This document shows positions 39,387-48,013 of a stretch of 64,000 bases of DNA, one piece after another. Under the pieces are notes generated by a model, which saw only the letters and a list, made by a program, of their open reading frames with translations, did no database searches and was not told where the DNA came from. A program made the translations under genes and the position numbers. Source of the DNA: Amycolatopsis thermophila (GTDB taxonomy: Bacteria > Actinomycetota > Actinomycetes > Mycobacteriales > Pseudonocardiaceae); the NCBI RefSeq assembly GCF_030814215.1, contig NZ_JAUSUT010000001.1:4216001-4280000 (forward strand), read 5' to 3'. Position 1 is the first letter of the stretch; each line of letters starts with the position of its first letter.

Positions 39387-40547
39387 TTACGGCTTCTCCG
39401 CGCCGACGACCCACATCGCGAAGTACTGCGATCCGCCGCCGTAGGCGTGGCCGAGGGCACGGCGCGCGCCGTCGACCTGGTAGTCGCCCGCCCGGCCCAT
39501 CACCTGCTTGGCCGCCTCGGAGAACCGCAGCATCCCGGACGCCCCGATCGGGTTGGACGAGAGCACCCCGCCCGACGGGTTGACCGGCAGCCGCCCGCCC
39601 AGCGCGGTCTCCCCGGCCTCGGTCAGCTTCCAGCCCTCGCCCTCCGGCATGAACCCGAGGTTCTCCAGCCACATCGGCTCGAACCACGAGAACGGCACGT
39701 AGATCTCGGCGGTGTCTATTTCGGACAGCGGGTCCGCGATGCCCGCGTCGCGCCACAGCGCGGCCGCCGCGTCGCGCCCGGCCTGGGGGTTGACCTGGTC
39801 GCGGCCGGCGAACGTGGTCGGCTCGGTGCGCATCGCGGTCGAGTGGATCCACGCCACGCCGCCCCCGGCCGCGTCCCCGGCGGCCTCGTCACCGATCACC
39901 ATCGCGCACGCGCCGTCGGACGACGGGCACGTCTCGTCGTAGCGGATGGGGTCCCACAGCACCTGCGACGCGCGCACCTTCTCCACGGTGATGTCGGACT
40001 GGCGCAGGTGCGCGTACGGGTTCAGCGCCCCGTTCCGCCGGTCCTTCGCCGCGACGATCGCCCCGACGTGTTCGGGTGCACCCGACCGCCGGATGTAGGA
40101 CCGCACGTGCGGGGCGAAGTACCCGCCCGCTCCCGCCCCGACGGGCATGGTGAACGGCGGCGCGATCGACAGCGCCCACATCGCGTTCGACTCGGACTGC
40201 TTCTCGAACGCCACGGTCAGCACCCGGCGGTGGACACCCGACTGCACCAGGCTCGCCGCCACCAGTGCGGTCGAGCCGCCCACCGAGCCGGCGGTGTGCA
40301 CGCGCAGCAGCGGTTTCCCGGTCGCGCCCAGCGCGTCGGCCAGGAAGAGCTCGGGCATCATCACGCCCTCGAACAGGTCCGGCGCCTTGCCGATCACCAC
40401 CGCGTCGATGTCCGGCCACCCGACCCGGGCGTCGGCCATCGCGCGGTCGACCGCTTCGCGGATCAGGCCGGGCATGGACACGTCGGTCCGCTTGGCGCGG
40501 TGGTGGGTCTGCCCGGTGCCGAGCACCGCGGCCAGCTGCTTCGCCAT
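39387..40547 (-). CDS. ltp3: Thiolase-like protein Ltp3
   Basis: A 386-residue thiolase-superfamily protein of the lipid-transfer/aldolase branch. Text such as GWPDIDAVVIGKAPDLFEGVMMPELFLADALG, RVHTAGSVGGSTALVAASLVQSG, RYDETCPSSDGACAMVIGDE and LPVNPSGGVLSSNPIGASG follows Rv3523 (Ltp3). In Rhodococcus rhodochrous ltp3 and ltp4 are required for removal of C24-branched side chains of plant sterols, probably as aldol-lyases. The gene begins directly after the ltp4 stop, with no spacer base. The DUF35 partner gene is upstream in the same run. Confidence 0.88.
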   Translation of the reverse strand: MAKQLAAVLGTGQTHHRAKRTDVSMPGLIREAVDRAMADARVGWPDIDAVVIGKAPDLFEGVMMPELFLADALGATGKPLLRVHTAGSVGGSTALVAASLVQSGVHRRVLTVAFEKQSESNAMWALSIAPPFTMPVGAGAGGYFAPHVRSYIRRSGAPEHVGAIVAAKDRRNGALNPYAHLRQSDITVEKVRASQVLWDPIRYDETCPSSDGACAMVIGDEAAGDAAGGGVAWIHSTAMRTEPTTFAGRDQVNPQAGRDAAAALWRDAGIADPLSEIDTAEIYVPFSWFEPMWLENLGFMPEGEGWKLTEAGETALGGRLPVNPSGGVLSSNPIGASGMLRFSEAAKQVMGRAGDYQVDGARRALGHAYGGGSQYFAMWVVGAEKP

Positions 40548-41597
40548 TCATGCCTCCAGGACCGCGACGAGGTTCTGCTGCAGGGCCGGGCCGCTCGTCG
40601 CGTGCGCGAGCACCTTCGAGGCCTGGCCGGTGAGGATGCGGGTGGCGGCCTCGCCGATGCGCGCCAATCCGGCGGCGAACATCGGGTTGCCGGTCAGCAC
40701 ACCGCCGGAGGGGTTGATGCGCACGTCGTCGCCGAGGCCCAGCGCGGTCCGCAGGATCAGCTCCTGGTGCGTGAACGGCGCGTGCAGCTCGGCGATCTCC
40801 ACGTCGCCGGTGCCGACGGCGCGTCCCGCGGCCTCCGTGGAGGGGGAGCGGGTCAGGTCGCGCGCGCCGAGCACGGGCGTGTCGACGCGGTGCTCGATCC
40901 CGGTGATGACCGCGGGCCGCTCCGCGAACTCGCCGGCCCGTTCGGCGGCGGTGAGGATGATCACCGCGGCGCCGTCGGTGACCGGCGCGATGTCGTGCGC
41001 CCGCAACGGATCCGCGACGTAGGGCGCGTCGAGCAGATCGGCGATCTCGCTGGTGCCGGACAGCTGCGCGAGCGGGTTGCGGGTGGCGTCGGCGCGGCTG
41101 CGCGCGGCGACCTCGGCGAGGTCCTTCTCGCTCCACAGCCCGGCGTCCAGCCCGAGCCGGGCCTGCAGTCCGGCGATGCTCACCGAGTCCGGCCACAGGG
41201 GAGCGACGGTGTACGGATCGAGCTGCAGCGCCAGCACCCGGCGCAGGTGCCCGGCCGAGGACTTGCCGAACCCGTACACCAGCGCGGTGTCCACCTCGCC
41301 GGTGCGGATCTTCAGCCAGGCCTCGTACAGCGCCCACGCCGCGTCCATCTCGACGTGCGACTCGTGGATCGGCGGGAACGCGCCGATGGCGTCCACCGCC
41401 GAGATGAACGAGAACGCCCGGCCCGCCAGGTAGTCCGACGAACCGGAGCACCAGAACCCGATGTCGGACTTGGACAGCCCGGTCTGCTGGTAGACCTGGG
41501 CGAAGATGGGCACGAGCATCTCCACGCCGTTCGTGGTGCCCGGCGTCTCGCGCACGTTCGGGGCCTGGGCGAACCCGACCACCGCGACGTCTCGCAT
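40548..41597 (-). CDS. ltp4: Thiolase-like aldolase Ltp4
   Basis: A 349-residue thiolase-superfamily protein resembling Rv3522 (Ltp4), with FWCSGSSDYLAGRAFSFISAVDAIGAFPPIHESHVEMDAAWALYEAW, ALVYGFGKSSAGHLRRVLALQLDPY and RINPSGGVLTGNPMFAAGLARIGEA. The family is implicated in retro-aldol cleavage of branched sterol side chains together with a DUF35 protein. It lies 12 bases after the DUF35 gene and directly before ltp3, so the three form one unit controlled by the KstR box at 42576. Confidence 0.88.
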   Translation of the reverse strand: MRDVAVVGFAQAPNVRETPGTTNGVEMLVPIFAQVYQQTGLSKSDIGFWCSGSSDYLAGRAFSFISAVDAIGAFPPIHESHVEMDAAWALYEAWLKIRTGEVDTALVYGFGKSSAGHLRRVLALQLDPYTVAPLWPDSVSIAGLQARLGLDAGLWSEKDLAEVAARSRADATRNPLAQLSGTSEIADLLDAPYVADPLRAHDIAPVTDGAAVIILTAAERAGEFAERPAVITGIEHRVDTPVLGARDLTRSPSTEAAGRAVGTGDVEIAELHAPFTHQELILRTALGLGDDVRINPSGGVLTGNPMFAAGLARIGEAATRILTGQASKVLAHATSGPALQQNLVAVLEA

Positions 41598-41609
41598 GGC
41601 AGTTCCCCT

Positions 41610-42566
41610 CTACAGGTGGTGGGCGAAGGACTCGTAGGGCGCGTCCGGCTCGCCGGTCGGCTCGAAGTGGCTGATGTTCTCCAGGCTCGTCCACCACTCG
41701 TCGCGCGGCTTCCACGCCGCGCGCACGCGCATGCCCATCCGGACCTCGGCGGCCTCGCACCCGAGGACCAGGTGCAGGAACGCGATGTCGGCGCCGTCGA
41801 GCAGGATGTAGGCCGCGACGTAGGGCGGTTTGATGCGCTGCCCGAGGAACGGCACGTTGACGATGCAGAACGTCGTGACGATGCCGGTGTCCGGCAGCTC
41901 CACCTCGTCCACAGTGGGCACACCGTCGGTCGGGCACGAGCCGCGCGGCGGGATGTAGACCTTCCCGCAGGCCGGACAGCGCTGGCCGATGAGTTTGCCT
42001 TCGGCGAGCCCGCGCAGGTAGCGGCTTTCCTCGGGTGATGCCGAGTGCTGGTAGTGCAGCTCGATCGGCGTGACCATCACGCCGTCCTTTTCGGACCTAG
42101 GCGGCGGTGCGGGGGAGGGCCCGTCCCCGGCGCCGACGGGGAGGAAGTAGGCGATGTCGCGGATGTGACCGGCGGTCTCGTCCGCCCAGCGCACCCGCAC
42201 CCGCATGCCGGTGCTCATCGCCGACGGCCCGGGCACGTGCACGGCGTGCAGCATCGCGGTGTCGGCGCCGTCGAGCCGGATCAGGGCCCAGGCGAACGGC
42301 GTGGTCAGCGGCTGGCCGTCGAGGGGCTCGGGGATCCACGACCAGGACAGGACGGTGCCCTCGTCGGAGACCGGGACGAACTCGGTGAGCGGCGCGGCGT
42401 CGACCGGGTCGTACTCGACCGGCGGCACGTGCACGCGGCCGTCCGAGCCGCGCACACCCTCGATGCGGCGCTCGCGCAACCCGGCCGCGAACCGGCCGAG
42501 CACGGGCCCGAGGGAGCGGGTGTAGTCGAAGGCGAGGTCGAGCGGTGCGGACAGCGGTGTACTCAC
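41610..42566 (-). CDS. Double DUF35 OB-fold protein (Rv3521-like)
   Basis: A 318-residue protein with two OB-fold units. The N-terminal unit (residues ~1-160) has FVPVSDEGTVLSWSWIPEPLDGQPLTTPFAWALIRLDGADTAMLH without a zinc motif; the C-terminal unit has a partial zinc ribbon IGQRCPACGKVYIPPRGSCPTDG, with C-x2-C and a single later cysteine, followed by VTTFCIVNVPFLGQ. Such proteins bind and activate thiolase-like aldolases, here most likely Ltp3 and Ltp4 encoded next. GTG 42566 is the start; a KstR-like box lies nine bases upstream. Confidence 0.86.
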   Translation of the reverse strand: MSTPLSAPLDLAFDYTRSLGPVLGRFAAGLRERRIEGVRGSDGRVHVPPVEYDPVDAAPLTEFVPVSDEGTVLSWSWIPEPLDGQPLTTPFAWALIRLDGADTAMLHAVHVPGPSAMSTGMRVRVRWADETAGHIRDIAYFLPVGAGDGPSPAPPPRSEKDGVMVTPIELHYQHSASPEESRYLRGLAEGKLIGQRCPACGKVYIPPRGSCPTDGVPTVDEVELPDTGIVTTFCIVNVPFLGQRIKPPYVAAYILLDGADIAFLHLVLGCEAAEVRMGMRVRAAWKPRDEWWTSLENISHFEPTGEPDAPYESFAHHL

Positions 42567-42575
42567 GAATCGAAG

Positions 42576-42589
42576 TGAAACACGTTCTC
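42576..42589. promoter_or_regulatory. KstR operator upstream of DUF35-ltp4-ltp3
   Basis: TGAAACACGTTCTC matches TnnAACnnGTTnnA except for the last base. It lies nine bases from the GTG of the DUF35 gene. Confidence 0.7.
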
Positions 42590-42631
42590 GATCTCGCGGC
42601 AAGACGCTCAGCCGGGAGGTTGCGCGCTTGG

Positions 42632-42645
42632 TGGAACAAGTTCTA
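42632..42645. promoter_or_regulatory. KstR operator upstream of the 42.7-kb acyl-CoA ligase
   Basis: TGGAACAAGTTCTA is a full match to TnnAACnnGTTnnA and ends 11 bases before the ATG at 42657. Confidence 0.8.
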
Positions 42646-42656
42646 GATTCGGGGTC

Positions 42657-44210
42657 ATGACCATCGCACTGGAGACGATCGGCCTGTGGAACATCGCGGC
42701 CGGGCAGCCGGACCGGACGGCGATCGTGAACCCCGACGGCAGCGAGGTCGGCTACGGCGCCCTCGCCGGCAAGGCCAACGCCTACGCGCGCGGTCTGCGC
42801 GAGCTCGGCCTGGAGACCGGCGACGTCGTGGTGGTGCTGCAGCCCAACAGCGACGAGCTGCTGGCGGCCTACTTCGCCGCGCTGCAGACCGGCCTGTACG
42901 TGGTGATGGTCAACTGGCACCTGGTCGGGCCCGAGGTCGCCTACATCCTGTCCGACTCGGGGGCCAAGGCGTTCCTCGCGCACGAGCGGTTCGCCGAGGT
43001 CGCGGTGGCCGCGGCGGACGAGGCCGGGGTGCCGGCGCCGGCCCGGTTCGCGGTGGGGCGCATCGACGGGTTCCGCGACGTGTCCGAGCTGGGTGCCGGG
43101 GGGAGTGGCCGTCCCGAGGTGCGGACCGCGGGGTCGCCGATGCTCTACACGTCCGGCACGACCGGACGGCCCAAGGGCGTGCGGCGGCCGCTGACGGGGG
43201 CTGACCCGGACAGCGTGCCGGCCGCGTCGACGTGGTTCTTCGGGATCTTCGGGCTGAAGCCGTTCGACGACCACGTGCACCTGTGCGGTTCGCCGCTCTA
43301 CCACACCGCGGTGCTGAACTTCGCGTCCATCTCGATCCAGCTGGGGCACACGGTCGTGCTGATGGACCGGTGGGACCCGGAGGAGATGCTGCGGCTGATC
43401 GAGCGGTACCGGGTCACGCACAGCCACATGGTGCCCACGCAGTTCCGGCGGTTGCTGGCGCTGCCGGAGGAGGTGCGCTCGCGCTACGACCTGTCGTCGC
43501 TGCGGAACATGATCCACGGCGCCGCGCCGTGCCCGCCGGAGGTCAAGCGGCGGATGCTCGAGTGGTGGGGCCCGGTGGTGACCGACTACTACGCGGCGAC
43601 CGAGGGCGGCGGCACGATGATCACCGGCGAGGAGTGGCTGCGCAAGCCCGGTTCGGTGGGCCTGCCGTGGCCGGGTTCGGTGGTCAAGATCCTCGACGAC
43701 GACGGCAACGAGCTGCCGCCCGGCCAGCCGGGGGCGGTGTACATGCAGATGGGCTCGTCGACGTTCGAGTACCACAAGGACGCCGAGAAGACGCGCAAGG
43801 CGCGGGTCGGGAACCTCTTCACCCTGGGCGACGTGGGGTACCTGGACGAGGACGGCTACCTGTTCCTGCACGACCGCAAGAACGACATGATCATTTCCGG
43901 CGGGGTGAACATCTACCCGGCGGAGATCGAGAACGAGATGGTGATGCACCCGAAGGTCGCCGACGTGGCGGTGTTCGGCATCCCGCACGAGGACTGGGGC
44001 GAGGAGATCAAGGCGGTGGTGCAGCCCGCGCCCGGGGTCACGTCCGGACCGGAGCTGGCCGGGGAGCTGCTGGAGTGGACGCGCGGGCGGCTGGCCAAGT
44101 TCAAACTGCCGCGCAGCATCGATTTCGTGGACGAGCTGCCGCGGGATCCCAACGGCAAGCTGTACAAGCGGAAGCTGCGCGATCCCTATTGGACGGACCG
44201 GAAGATCTGA
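42657..44210 (+). CDS. Acyl-CoA synthetase, KstR-controlled, substrate unassigned
   Basis: A 517-residue ANL-superfamily ligase. The ATP loop is LYTSGTTGRPKGVRRP, the middle motif YYAATEGGG, the hinge GDVGYLDEDGYLFLHDRKNDMIISGG and the catalytic lysine in PNGKLYKRKLRD. It is distinct from FadD19 of the downstream gene in its substrate region (WFFGIFGLKPFDDHVHLCGSPLYH). The KstR box and divergent ltp operon imply activation of a steroid carboxylic acid, perhaps a shorter side chain such as C22 or C24. No ribosome site is evident, so translation may be leaderless. Confidence 0.85.
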   Translation: MTIALETIGLWNIAAGQPDRTAIVNPDGSEVGYGALAGKANAYARGLRELGLETGDVVVVLQPNSDELLAAYFAALQTGLYVVMVNWHLVGPEVAYILSDSGAKAFLAHERFAEVAVAAADEAGVPAPARFAVGRIDGFRDVSELGAGGSGRPEVRTAGSPMLYTSGTTGRPKGVRRPLTGADPDSVPAASTWFFGIFGLKPFDDHVHLCGSPLYHTAVLNFASISIQLGHTVVLMDRWDPEEMLRLIERYRVTHSHMVPTQFRRLLALPEEVRSRYDLSSLRNMIHGAAPCPPEVKRRMLEWWGPVVTDYYAATEGGGTMITGEEWLRKPGSVGLPWPGSVVKILDDDGNELPPGQPGAVYMQMGSSTFEYHKDAEKTRKARVGNLFTLGDVGYLDEDGYLFLHDRKNDMIISGGVNIYPAEIENEMVMHPKVADVAVFGIPHEDWGEEIKAVVQPAPGVTSGPELAGELLEWTRGRLAKFKLPRSIDFVDELPRDPNGKLYKRKLRDPYWTDRKI

Positions 44211-44421
44211 GGATTCACGGTGCGGGCGCACGGTCCGCACAGGGCACGGCGAGCGGGTCGCCGCACGCTTGACCCATGACCGCCCCTGCGCGGCGCGGGC
44301 TGTTCGCGCAAACTCGTCCGATTCGCCGTGGTGGGCCTGGCCAACACGGGTGTGTGCCCCGGTTCTGCTGCGCTTCGCTGGGCCGCGGCTCGTCCGGGCC
44401 CAGTTCGTCCCACCGGCGGTG

Positions 44422-45210
44422 TCAGCGACCTTCGAACCGCGGCTTGCGCTTCTCGGTGAACGCCTTCGGGCCTTCCTTGGCGTCGGCCGACTGGAAGACC
44501 TTCAGCCCGTACTGGGCCTCCAGCTTGAAGGCCTCCTCCTCGTGCATCCCTTCGGTGTCGCGGATCGTGCGCAGGATCGCCCGGACCGCGAGCGGACCGT
44601 TCGCCGCGATCATGTCCGCCAGTTCCAGCGCGCGGTCCAGCGCCGTGCCGTCCGGCACGACGCTCCCGATCAGGCCGATCTCCTTGGCCTCGGCCGCCGA
44701 CAGGTGCCGCCCGGTCAGCAGGATCTCCGCGGCCATCGTGTACGGGATCTGCCGCGGCAGGCGCACCGCCGAACCGCCCATCGGGAACAGCCCCCACCGC
44801 GCTTCCGACACCCCGAACCGCGCGCTCTCCCCGGCCACCCGGATGTCCGTGGCCTGCAGGATCTCCGTGCCACCGGCGATCGCGGCGCCCTCGACCGCGG
44901 CGATGAGCGGCTTCGTCAGGCGGCGGCCCTTCAGCAGTCCCTCGATGCGGCCCGGGTCGAACGTGCCCTTCTCGTAGGAGTCCGCGGGCGAATTGCGGCT
45001 CATCGACTTCAGGTCGGCCCCGGCGCAGAACGCCCCGCCCGCCCCGGTGAGGACGCAGCACCGGATGTCCGGATCGCTGTCCACCCGGTCCCAGGCTTCG
45101 ACCAGGATCGCCATCATCTCACCTGTGATCGCGTTGCGGACCTCCGGCCGGTTCATCGTCACCACGAGCGTGTGCGCGCGTTGTTCAACCAGGGCGTGCG
45201 GCTGTGTCAT
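44422..45210 (-). CDS. echA19: Steroid enoyl-CoA hydratase EchA19
   Basis: A 262-residue crotonase-fold hydratase acting on steroid side-chain enoyl-CoA. Oxyanion-hole segments are [11 protein letters not shown] and [29 protein letters not shown]; catalytic glutamates lie in GGTEIL and [13 protein letters not shown]. The sequence follows Rv3516, including [15 protein letters not shown] and the C-terminal [16 protein letters not shown]. It diverges from fadD19 as in mycobacteria, sharing a KstR box 44 bases upstream of ATG 45210. About 210 bases of non-coding sequence separate its end from the convergent ligase gene; I see nothing in them. Confidence 0.92.
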   Translation of the reverse strand: MTQPHALVEQRAHTLVVTMNRPEVRNAITGEMMAILVEAWDRVDSDPDIRCCVLTGAGGAFCAGADLKSMSRNSPADSYEKGTFDPGRIEGLLKGRRLTKPLIAAVEGAAIAGGTEILQATDIRVAGESARFGVSEARWGLFPMGGSAVRLPRQIPYTMAAEILLTGRHLSAAEAKEIGLIGSVVPDGTALDRALELADMIAANGPLAVRAILRTIRDTEGMHEEEAFKLEAQYGLKVFQSADAKEGPKAFTEKRKPRFEGR

Positions 45211-45254
45211 AGGTTCCTCCCGGTCCGGCGCAGTGCGGCGCCATTGCCCAAAAC

Positions 45255-45268
45255 GATAACATGTTCTA
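45255..45268. promoter_or_regulatory. KstR operator between echA19 and fadD19
   Basis: GATAACATGTTCTA matches TnnAACnnGTTnnA except for the first base and ends ten bases before the fadD19 GTG. It can serve both divergent genes. Confidence 0.75.
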
Positions 45269-45278
45269 CTTTGACTGA

Positions 45279-46895
45279 GTGGCATACAACATCGCGGATC
45301 TGCTCGAGCACGCCGTCGACGCCGTGCCGGATCGCCCCGCGGTCATCTGCGGGCAGCGGCGCCTGACCTACGCCCAGCTGGAGGATCGGGCCAACCGGCT
45401 GGCGCACCACCTCGCCGCGCAGGGGGTCGGTCCCGGCTCCCACATCGGCGTCTATTCCCGCAACTCCGTCGAGACGATCGAGGCGATGTTCGCCGCGTAC
45501 AAGCTGCGCGCCGTCGCGGTCAACGTGAACTACCGCTACGTCGAAGGAGAGCTGCGCTACCTGTTCGACAACGCCGACCTCGTCGCGCTCGTGCACGAGC
45601 GCAAGTACGCCGACAAGGTCGCCGCGGTGCTCCCGGAGACCCCGAAACTGAAACACGTACTAGTCGTCGAAGACGGGAGTGACGCCGACTTCTCCGGGTA
45701 CGGCGGCGTCGGGTACGAACCGGCGCTGGCGGCCCAGCGGGCCGACCGCGACTTCGGCGAGCGCAGCCCCGACGACGTCTACATCGTCTACACCGGAGGC
45801 ACCACGGGCTACCCGAAGGGCGTCATGTGGCGCCACGAAGACGTGTGGCGCGCGCTCGGCGGCGGCATCGACTTCGTCACCGGCGAGTACGTTCCGGACG
45901 AGTGGACGATGGCCGAGCAGGGCAAACAGGGCGCGATGGTCCGGCTGCCGGCCGCGCCGCTGATCCACGGCGCCGCCCAGTGGGCCGCGTTCGGCGCGAT
46001 GTTCAGCGGCGGCACCGTGGTGTTCGTGCCGCAGTTCGACCCGCACGAGGTCTGGCGCGAGGTCGAGCGGCACAAGGTGCAGGTCCTCACCATCGTCGGC
46101 GACGCGATGGCGCGCCCGCTGCTCGACGCCTACCACCAGGGCGGGTACGACGCCTCCTCGCTGGTGGCGGTGTCCAGCCACGCCGCGCTGTTCTCGCAGT
46201 CGGTCAAGCAGGAGTACCTGCGCACGTTCCCGAACCTGGTCCTCACCGACGCGATCGGTTCGTCGGAGAGCGGCTTCACCGGCATCGGCATGGTCGCCAA
46301 GGACGCCGACCACTCGGCGGGCCCGCGGGTGAACTTCGGCAAGGACGCCATCCTCATCGACGACGACAACCGCGTGGTGGCGCGCGCGCCCGGCGCGACC
46401 GGCCGGATCGCGCGACGCGGGCACGTGCCGCTGGGCTACTACAAGGACCCGGCCAAGTCGGAGACGATCTTCGTCGAGGTCGACGGCAAGCGCTACGTCG
46501 TGCCCGGCGACTGGGCCCGCTACGAGGAGGACGGCACGGTCACCCTCCTCGGCCGCGGCTCGCAGTGCGTCAACACCGGCGGCGAGAAGGTGTTCCCGGA
46601 AGAGGTGGAAAGCGCGCTGAAGTCGCACCCGGACGTGTTCGACGCGATCGTCGTCGGCGTCCCGGACGAGCGGCTCGGCCAGCGGGTCGGCGCGATCATC
46701 CAGCCGCGCACCGGCGTCACGCCCGACCTCGGCGCGATCGAGGCGCACGTGCGGACCCAGGTCGCCGGCTACAAGGTGCCGCGCAGCGTGTGGCTGGTCG
46801 ACGAGATCGGCCGTCTGCCCACCGGCAAACCCGACTACCCGTGGGCCGCGCGGCACGCCGCCGGGAACCCGCCCACCGAAACGCAGAAGGCCTGA
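45279..46895 (+). CDS. fadD19: Steroid-CoA ligase FadD19
   Basis: A 538-residue ANL ligase that activates C27 and C24-branched side-chain acids. The ATP loop is [19 protein letters not shown], with [14 protein letters not shown], the hinge [33 protein letters not shown] and the catalytic lysine in [10 protein letters not shown]. It matches Rv3515c, including [29 protein letters not shown]. In Rhodococcus FadD19 is needed for C24-branched sterols, consistent with ltp3/ltp4 nearby. GTG 45279 lies ten bases from the KstR box. An NMO-family gene follows after 11 bases. Confidence 0.93.
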   Translation: MAYNIADLLEHAVDAVPDRPAVICGQRRLTYAQLEDRANRLAHHLAAQGVGPGSHIGVYSRNSVETIEAMFAAYKLRAVAVNVNYRYVEGELRYLFDNADLVALVHERKYADKVAAVLPETPKLKHVLVVEDGSDADFSGYGGVGYEPALAAQRADRDFGERSPDDVYIVYTGGTTGYPKGVMWRHEDVWRALGGGIDFVTGEYVPDEWTMAEQGKQGAMVRLPAAPLIHGAAQWAAFGAMFSGGTVVFVPQFDPHEVWREVERHKVQVLTIVGDAMARPLLDAYHQGGYDASSLVAVSSHAALFSQSVKQEYLRTFPNLVLTDAIGSSESGFTGIGMVAKDADHSAGPRVNFGKDAILIDDDNRVVARAPGATGRIARRGHVPLGYYKDPAKSETIFVEVDGKRYVVPGDWARYEEDGTVTLLGRGSQCVNTGGEKVFPEEVESALKSHPDVFDAIVVGVPDERLGQRVGAIIQPRTGVTPDLGAIEAHVRTQVAGYKVPRSVWLVDEIGRLPTGKPDYPWAARHAAGNPPTETQKA

Positions 46896-46906
46896 GGAGA
46901 TCCTTG

Positions 46907-48013
46907 ATGCGCACCGCGCTGTGCGAGACGTTCGGCATCCAGTACCCGATCATCGGGTTCACCCCCTCGGAGCACGTGGCCGCTGCCATCAGCAAGGCCG
47001 GCGGGCTCGGTGTGCTCGGGTGCGTCCGGTTCAACGACGCCGGCGAACTCGACCGGGTGCTGGACTGGATGGACGCGAACACCGACGGCAAGCCCTACGG
47101 CGTCGACATCGTGATGCCCGCGAAGGTCCCCACCGAAGGCGCCGCGGTCGACCTGTCGAAGCTGATCCCCGCCGAGCACGTCGCGTTCGTCGAGCGGACC
47201 CTGCGCGAACTGGGTGTCCCGGAGCTGCCGGAGGACACCGAGGAACGCGCCGGTGTGCTCGGCTGGCTGCACTCGGTGGCCCGCTCGCACGTCGAGGTGG
47301 CGCTCAAGCACCCGATCAAACTGATCGCCAACGCGCTCGGCTCGCCGCCCGTGGACGTGATCGGCCAGGCGCACGAGCACGGGGTGCCGGTCGCGGCGCT
47401 CGCGGGCAAGGCCGAGCACGCGGTGCGGCACGTCGACAACGGTGTGGACTTCGTGGTGGCGCAGGGGCACGAGGCCGGCGGGCACACCGGCGAGATCGCG
47501 TCGATGGTGCTGCTGCCGGAGATCGTCGACGCGGTGGGGGACCGGGCGCCGGTGCTCGCGGCGGGCGGGATCGGCTCGGGCAGGCAGGTCGCGGCGGCGC
47601 TCGCGCTCGGGGCGCAGGGCGCGTGGACGGGCTCGATGTGGCTGGCGACCGAGGAGTACCTGCAGACGATGCCCGAGTCGACCGCGATGCAGCAGGCGCT
47701 GGTCAGCGCGTCGTCGTCGGACACCGTGCGGACGCGCATCTACACCGGCAAGCCCGCGCGGCTGCTCAAGACGCGGTGGACGGAAGCGTGGACGGCCCCC
47801 GACGCGCCCGAGCCGCTGCCGATGCCGCTGCAGAACCTGCTCGTGAGCTCCGCACACAACCGCATCCACGCCGCCAACGACCCGACGGTGGTCTCCATGC
47901 CGGCCGGGCAGATCATCGGACGGATCGACCGGGTGCGCCCGGTGGCCGAGATCATGGCCGACCTGGTCAGCGGCTACGAGGAAACCCTCGCGAGGCTCGA
48001 CAAGACACGCTGA
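46907..48013 (+). CDS. Nitronate monooxygenase-family FMN oxidoreductase
   Basis: A 368-residue FMN-binding TIM barrel of the 2-nitropropane dioxygenase/enoyl reductase superfamily. Family marks are FGIQYPIIGFTPSEHVAAAISKAGGLGVLG at the N-terminus, FVVAQGHEAGGHTGEIASMVLLPEIVDAV, VLAAGGIGSGRQVAAALALGAQGAWTGSMWL and a C-terminal extension. It does not look like IpdC. Its spacing of 11 bases from fadD19, with GAGGAGATCCTTG as ribosome site, places it in the steroid regulon; a role as enoyl-CoA or steroid reductase is plausible but unproven. Confidence 0.8.
   Translation: MRTALCETFGIQYPIIGFTPSEHVAAAISKAGGLGVLGCVRFNDAGELDRVLDWMDANTDGKPYGVDIVMPAKVPTEGAAVDLSKLIPAEHVAFVERTLRELGVPELPEDTEERAGVLGWLHSVARSHVEVALKHPIKLIANALGSPPVDVIGQAHEHGVPVAALAGKAEHAVRHVDNGVDFVVAQGHEAGGHTGEIASMVLLPEIVDAVGDRAPVLAAGGIGSGRQVAAALALGAQGAWTGSMWLATEEYLQTMPESTAMQQALVSASSSDTVRTRIYTGKPARLLKTRWTEAWTAPDAPEPLPMPLQNLLVSSAHNRIHAANDPTVVSMPAGQIIGRIDRVRPVAEIMADLVSGYEETLARLDKTR

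Noticed and set aside
38958..42038. 1026-codon plus-strand open frame opposite ltp3/ltp4
   Set aside because: Low-complexity shadow; the minus strand encodes well-conserved thiolase-like proteins.
46907..48013. Assignment of the NMO-family gene as ipdC
   Set aside because: The sequence does not follow IpdC as I recall it, and other HIP-degradation genes are absent here.
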